This document shows, in pieces, positions 59,632-64,000 of a DNA stretch of 64,000 nt. Within the stretch, counting starts at the first letter, position 1. Every line of letters begins with the position of its first letter. The stretch lies in NCBI RefSeq assembly GCF_048564905.1, contig NW_027328743.1, positions 1,054,001 to 1,118,000 on the forward strand. The letters are read 5' to 3'. The notes beneath the pieces were generated by a model. That model had not been told where the DNA came from. It saw nothing but the letters and a program-made list of their open reading frames with translations, and did no database searches. The DNA is from Vicugna pacos (taxonomy: Eukaryota; Chordata; Mammalia; Artiodactyla; Camelidae). A program made the translations under genes and the position numbers.

Positions 59632-61495
59632 GGTTCCTCCAACAGACAGCAGCACCTGGATTGTTATAGAATCCCTTAGCTTGACTTCCCTAAGTGTTTT
59701 CCTAGGCCTAGCAGTAAGCGATGGTGGGGGATGGGCTCTAAAGCCAAGTATTAGCGAGTGCATCTCTGTGGGTAGTGGAGGGTTTTAAACTACTTCCCCA
59801 ACCTTGGAACACCTGTGCCCCATAAAGATGCGTGGAATCTGTTTCCCCACCTCCAGCACACACACGGAGACGTGCTCAGGTATCCTGATTGTGGGGAGGA
59901 TCCTCCAAATGACAGCAGCGCCTGGGTTCTAAAAGAATCCCTTAGCTTGTCTTCCCTGATGGCATGCCTAGGCTGGAGAGTGGGGGCAAGTGGGGGTTGG
60001 GCTCTAAACCATGTATAAGCGAGAGCCTATCCATGGGATGTGGGTTTTTAACCTACAACCCACAACCATGGAATAAATGTGCCCCCTGAAAGATGCTTTG
60101 ACTGTTTCCCTACATCCAGCACACACACGAAGATGTGTTCTTGTATTCTGAGTGTGGGGATGTTCCTCAAACTGACAGCAGCACCTGGATTCTATTAGTA
60201 TCCCTTAGCTTCTGATCCCTGAGTGTTCTTTTAGGCCAGGCCATGAGGGAAAGCTGGGGGTTGGGCTTGGAGGCTACGTAGCAGTGAGTGCCCCCTGATT
60301 CATTGAGGAATTACTTAGAGGACTTCTCCCTAAAGGGAACACCTTTTCCTGCATTCATCTGGATGCAGTGGGGCTGCACATCTCTCCCACACCTAAGAAT
60401 ATGTTGTGGAGTTCTGAGTGCAGGGAAGTTCCTCCAACTGACAGCAGTGCCTGGGTTCTATTTGAATCCCTTTGCTTGTCTTCCCTGATGGAAAGCCTAG
60501 GCGGGAGTGCGGGGGAAAGTGTGGTTTGGGCTCCAAAACCAAGTATTTGCGATGACCTCTCTATGGTTTGTGGAGGTGTTTAAACTACATCCCTAACCTG
60601 GGAACACCTGTGCCCCCATAAAGATCCCTGGAGTCTGTTTCCACACCTCCAGCACACACACGAACACTTGCACAGTTATCCTGAGAGTGGGCAGCCTCCT
60701 CCAACTGAGAGCAGGGCCTTGGTTCTTATAAAATCGCTTAACTTGTCTACCCTGTTTGGTTGCCTGATACGGAGTGCTGGGGAAAGGGTGGGATGGGCTC
60801 TAAATCCAAGTATTAGCGAGTGCTTCTCCATGGGATTTGGAGGTTATTAACCAAAAGCCCACAACATGGGAATACCTGTGCTCCTTGAAAAAAGCGTGGA
60901 CTCTGTATCCCCACCACCAGAACAAACATGAAGAAGTTTTCTGCTATCCTGAGTGTGGGCTGGCAATTTCAGGTGACAGAAGTGGCTGGGTTCTAATAGA
61001 ATCCCTTAGCTTGTAATCCCTGAGTGTTTCCCTAGGACTGACTCTGAGAGAAACCTGGGGGTTGGGCTTTGAGGCCAAATAGTAGCGAGTGTCCCCGATG
61101 GACTGAGGAAGTATTTAGATGAATTCTCCATAAAGGGAAACACCTGAGCACCCATTCATCTGCGTGGAGTGGGGCTTCAAATCTCCCCACCACACAAGGT
61201 TGGGTTCCAGTATCCTGAGGGTGGGGTAGTTCCTCCAACTGACATCAGCGTCTTGGTTTGAATACAATCCCTTTGCTTGTCTTCCCTGATGGTTTGCCTA
61301 GGCCAGTGTGTGGTTGAAAGTGGGATTTGGGATCTAAAACTAAGTATTAGCGTGTGCCTCTCCATGGGTAGTGGAGATGTTTAAACTACAACCCACAACT
61401 TGGGAATTACTGTGACCCCTGAAAAATGCGTGTGCTATGTTTCCCCAGGTCCAGCACACACAGGAAGAAGTGTTCTGGGGTTCTGAGTGTGGGGA
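59632..61495 (+). repeat. HOR unit U33 (1,864 bp)
   Basis: Complete unit whose B end and C are of the U1-U8 type (TTCTTGTATTC, GGATGTTCC, CTGATTCATTG). D lacks the extra EcoRI site. Private: GGATTGTTATAG in A, GAGGATCCTCC and GGGGCAAGTGG in B, ATATGTTGTGGAG at C-D, GGTGGGATGGG in E, GAAGTGGCTGG in F. Confidence 0.97.
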
Positions 61496-63359
61496 GGTTC
61501 CTCCAACAGACAGCAGCACCTGGGTTGTAATAGAATCCCTTAGCTTGACTTCCCTAAGTGTTTTCCTAGGCCTAGCAGTAAGCGATGGTGGGGGATGGGC
61601 TCTAAAGCCAAGTATTAGCGAGTGCATCTCTGTGGTTAGTGGAGGGTTTTAAACTACTTCCCCAACCTTGGAACACCTGTGCCCCATAAAGTTGCGTGGA
61701 ATCTGTTTCCCCACCTCCAGCACACACACGGAGACGTGCTCAGGTATCCTGATTGTGGGGAGGCTCCTCCAAATGACAGCAGCGCCTGGGTTCTAAAAGA
61801 ATCCCTTAGCTTGTCTTCCCTGATGGCATGCCTAGGCTGGAGAGTGGGGGAAAGTGGGGGTTGGGCTCTAAATCAAGTATAAGCGAGAGCCTATCCATGG
61901 GATGTGGGTTTTTAACCTACAACCCACAACCATGGAATAAATGTGCCCCCTGAAAGATGCTTTGACTGTTTCCCTACATCCAGCACACACACGAAGATGT
62001 GTTCTGGTATTCTGAGTGTGGGGAAGTTCCTCAAACTGACAACAGCAGCTGGATTCCATTAGTATCCCTTAGCTTCTGTTCCCTGAGTGTTCTCTTAGAC
62101 CAGGCCATGAGGGAAAGCTGGGGGTTGGGCTTGGAGGCCACGTAGCAGTGAGTGCCCCCTGATCCATTGAGGAAGTACTTAGAGGACTTCTCCCTAAACG
62201 GAACAACTTTTCCTCCATTCATCTGGGTGCAGTGGGGCTGCACATCTCTCCAACACCTAACAATGTTTTCTGGAATTCTGAGTGCAGAGAAGTTCCTCCA
62301 ACTGACAGCAGCGCCTTGGTTCTAATTTAATTCCTTTGCTTGTCTTCCCTGATGGAAAGCCTAGGCGGGAGTGCGGGGGAAAGTGTGCTTTGGGCTCCAA
62401 AAGCAAGTATTTGCGATGACCTCTCTATGGTTTGTGGAGGTGTTTAAACTACATCCCTAACCTGGGAACACCTGTGCCCCCATAAAGATCCGTGGAGTCT
62501 GTTTCCACACCTCCAGCACACACACGAACACTTGCACAGTTATCCTGAGAGTGGGCAGCCTCCTCCAACTGAGAGCAGGGCCTTGGTTCTTATAAAATCC
62601 CTTAACTTGTCTACACTGTTTGGTTGCCTGATACGGAGTGCTGGGGAAAGGGTGGGTTGGGCTCTAAATCCAAGTATTAGCGAGTGCTTCTCCATGGGAT
62701 TTGGAGGTTATTAACCAAAAGCCCACAACATGGGAATACCTGTGCTCCTTGAAAAAAGCGTGGACTCTGTATCCCCACCACCAGAACACACATGAAGAAG
62801 TTTTCTGCTATCCTGAGTGTGGGCTGGCAATTTCAGGTGACAGAAGCGGCTGGGTTCTAATAGAATCCCTTAGCTTGTAATCCCTGAGTGTTTCCCTAGG
62901 ACTGACTCTGAGAGAAACCTGGGGGATGGGCTTTGAGGCCAAATAGTAGCGAGTGTCCCCGATGGACTGAGGAAGTATTTAGATGAATTCTCCATAAAGG
63001 GAAACACCTGAGCACCCATTCATCTGCGGGGAGTGGGGCTTCAAATCTCCCCACCACACAAGGTTGGGTTCCAGTATCCTGAGGGTGGGGTAGTTCCTCC
63101 AACTGACATCAGCGTCTTGGTTTGAATAGAATCCCTTTGCGTGTCTTCCCTGATGGTTTGCCTAGGCCAGTGTGTGGTTGAAAGTGGGATTTGGGATCTA
63201 AAACTAAGTATTAGCGTGTGCCTCTCCATGGGTAGTGGAGATGTTTAAACTACAACCCACAACTTGGGAATTACTGTGACCCCTGAAAAATGCGTCTGCT
63301 ATGTTTCCCCACGTCCAGCACACACAGGAAGAAGTGTTCTGGGGTTCTGAGTGTGGGGA
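61496..63359 (+). repeat. HOR unit U34 (1,864 bp), last complete
   Basis: Complete unit. D is the most altered copy outside U31-U32: CAATGTTTTCTGG, GCAGAGAAG, GCGCCTTGG, TAATTTAATTCC (neither normal nor EcoRI form), GTGCTTTGGG. E has AAATCCCTTAAC and CTACACTG. G has GCGTGTCTTCC. Confidence 0.97.
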
Positions 63360-64000
63360 GGTTCCTCCAACAGACAGCAGCACCTGGGTTGTAATAGAAT
63401 CCCTTAGCTTGACTTCCCTAAGTGTTTTCCTAGGCCTAGCAGTAAGCGATGGTGGGGGATGGGCTCTAAAGCCAAGTATTAGCGAGTGCATCTCTGTGGG
63501 TAGTGGAGGGTTTTAAACTACTTCCCCAAACTTGGAACACCTGTGCCCCATAAAGATGCGTGGAATCTGTTTCCCCACCTCCAGCACACACACGGAGACG
63601 TGCTCAGGTATCCTGATTGTGGGGAGGCTCCTCCAAGTGACAGCAGAGCCTGGGTTCTAAAAGAATCCCTTAGCTTGTCTTCCCTGATGGCATGCCTAGG
63701 CTGGAGAGTGGGGGAAAGTGGGGGTTGGGCTCTAAACCAAGTATAAGCTAGAGCCTATCCATGGGATGTGGGTTTTTAACCTACAACCCACAACCATGGA
63801 ATAAATGTGCCCCCTGAAAGATGCTTTGACTGTTTCCCTACATCCAGCACACACACGAAGATGTGTTCTGGTATTCTGCGTGTGGGGAAGTTCCTCAAAC
63901 TGACAGCAGCACCTGAATTCCATTAGTATCCCTTAGCTTCTGTTCCCTGAGTGTTCTTTTAGGCCAGGCCATGAGGGAAAGCTGGGGGTTGGGCTTGGAG
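63360..64000 (+). repeat. HOR unit U35, partial (641 bp; A, B and 112 bp of C)
   Basis: The window ends inside monomer C, so the array continues beyond it. A has CCCCAAACTTGG as in U25. B has CTCCAAGTGACAGCAGAGCC and AAGCTAGAGCC. C has CTGAATTCCATTAG, which creates a private EcoRI site. Confidence 0.96.

Larger units (their letters stand above)
1..64000 (+). repeat. Satellite DNA array: 1,864-bp seven-monomer higher-order repeat, about 34.3 copies
   Basis: The same 1,864-base sequence recurs head to tail through the whole window, with unit starts at 1, 1865, 3729, 5593 and so on to 63360. Each unit holds seven diverged copies of a monomer of about 266 bases, recognised by an anchor of the form TCCTCCAACTGACAGCAGC followed about 15 bases later by AGAATCCCTTAGCTTG. 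Copies of the same monomer in different units are nearly identical, while monomers within a unit are clearly diverged, which defines a higher-order repeat. No unique sequence interrupts the array, and both ends lie inside it. Reading frames are short (95 codons at most) and recur only because the repeat recurs. The family and host are not recognised; alpha satellite (171 bp) is excluded by monomer length and sequence. The strand is arbitrary. Confidence 0.98.

Noticed and set aside
1-64000. Many short open reading frames (60-95 codons) repeated on both strands
   Set aside because: They recur only because the satellite recurs, overlap each other on both strands, and have no recognisable domain. 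The 1,864-base period shifts the frame each unit, and one-base indels in several units simply abolish them. None is called as a gene.
1-64000. CRISPR array
   Set aside because: There are no short repeats separated by unique spacers; the whole unit repeats, and the monomers are 266 bases.
1-64000. Transposon, LINE, SINE, retroviral or tRNA-derived sequence as monomer source
   Set aside because: No terminal repeats, poly-A tails, target-site duplications, RNA polymerase III boxes in the right order, or enzyme motifs were seen. The origin of the monomer is unknown.
1-64000. Alpha satellite or other well-known vertebrate satellites
   Set aside because: Monomer length (about 266), composition near 50% GC and sequence do not match alpha satellite (171 bp, AT-rich) or any other I can recall with confidence.

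Overview
The whole 64,000-base window is one uninterrupted tandem satellite array. I see no protein-coding gene, RNA gene, mobile element or unique sequence. The array is a higher-order repeat (HOR): a basic monomer of about 266 bases (263-268) is present in seven diverged versions, named A to G here, and the seven-monomer block of 1,864 bases is repeated head to tail on the + strand. The window starts exactly at the unit boundary I chose and holds 34 complete units (U1-U34, 1-63,359) plus 641 bases of a 35th. Unit lengths run from 1,861 to 1,868 bases, and every departure from 1,864 can be traced to small indels named in the unit entries.

The scale, the near-identity of units beside strong divergence between monomers, and a base composition near 50% GC (one spot count) point to satellite heterochromatin of an animal or other large eukaryotic genome (centromeric, pericentromeric, subtelomeric or sex-chromosome). 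I do not recognise the family and will not name a species. No CENP-B box and no telomere repeat was found.

Layout. U1-U8 (1-14,912) are very homogeneous and mostly exactly 1,864 bases. U9 (14,913-16,775) marks an abrupt change: its monomer C carries many private changes, and several markers fixed in U1-U8 switch state. U10-U11 are transitional. U12-U15 (20,504-27,953) alternate between two unit types, a two-unit super-repeat of about 3,724 bases. U16-U17 are more ordinary. U18-U27 (31,681-50,311) are a patchwork of copied blocks, with unit types shared at offsets of 2, 4, 5 and 6 units and type switches inside monomer A. U28-U29 and U31-U32 are adjacent duplicate pairs. U33 carries a monomer C of the U1-U8 type far from its relatives.

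Inside the unit, C and F are a separate, diverged monomer class (beta) among A, B, D, E and G (alpha), giving the order alpha-alpha-beta-alpha-alpha-beta-alpha. This suggests an older three-monomer repeat that was doubled and gained one more monomer. Monomers E and F are almost unchanged across the window, whereas B and C carry most variants and indels. E has a perfect TATAAAA and B a perfect AATAAA on the same strand in every complete unit, which raises the untested possibility of unit-length satellite transcripts.
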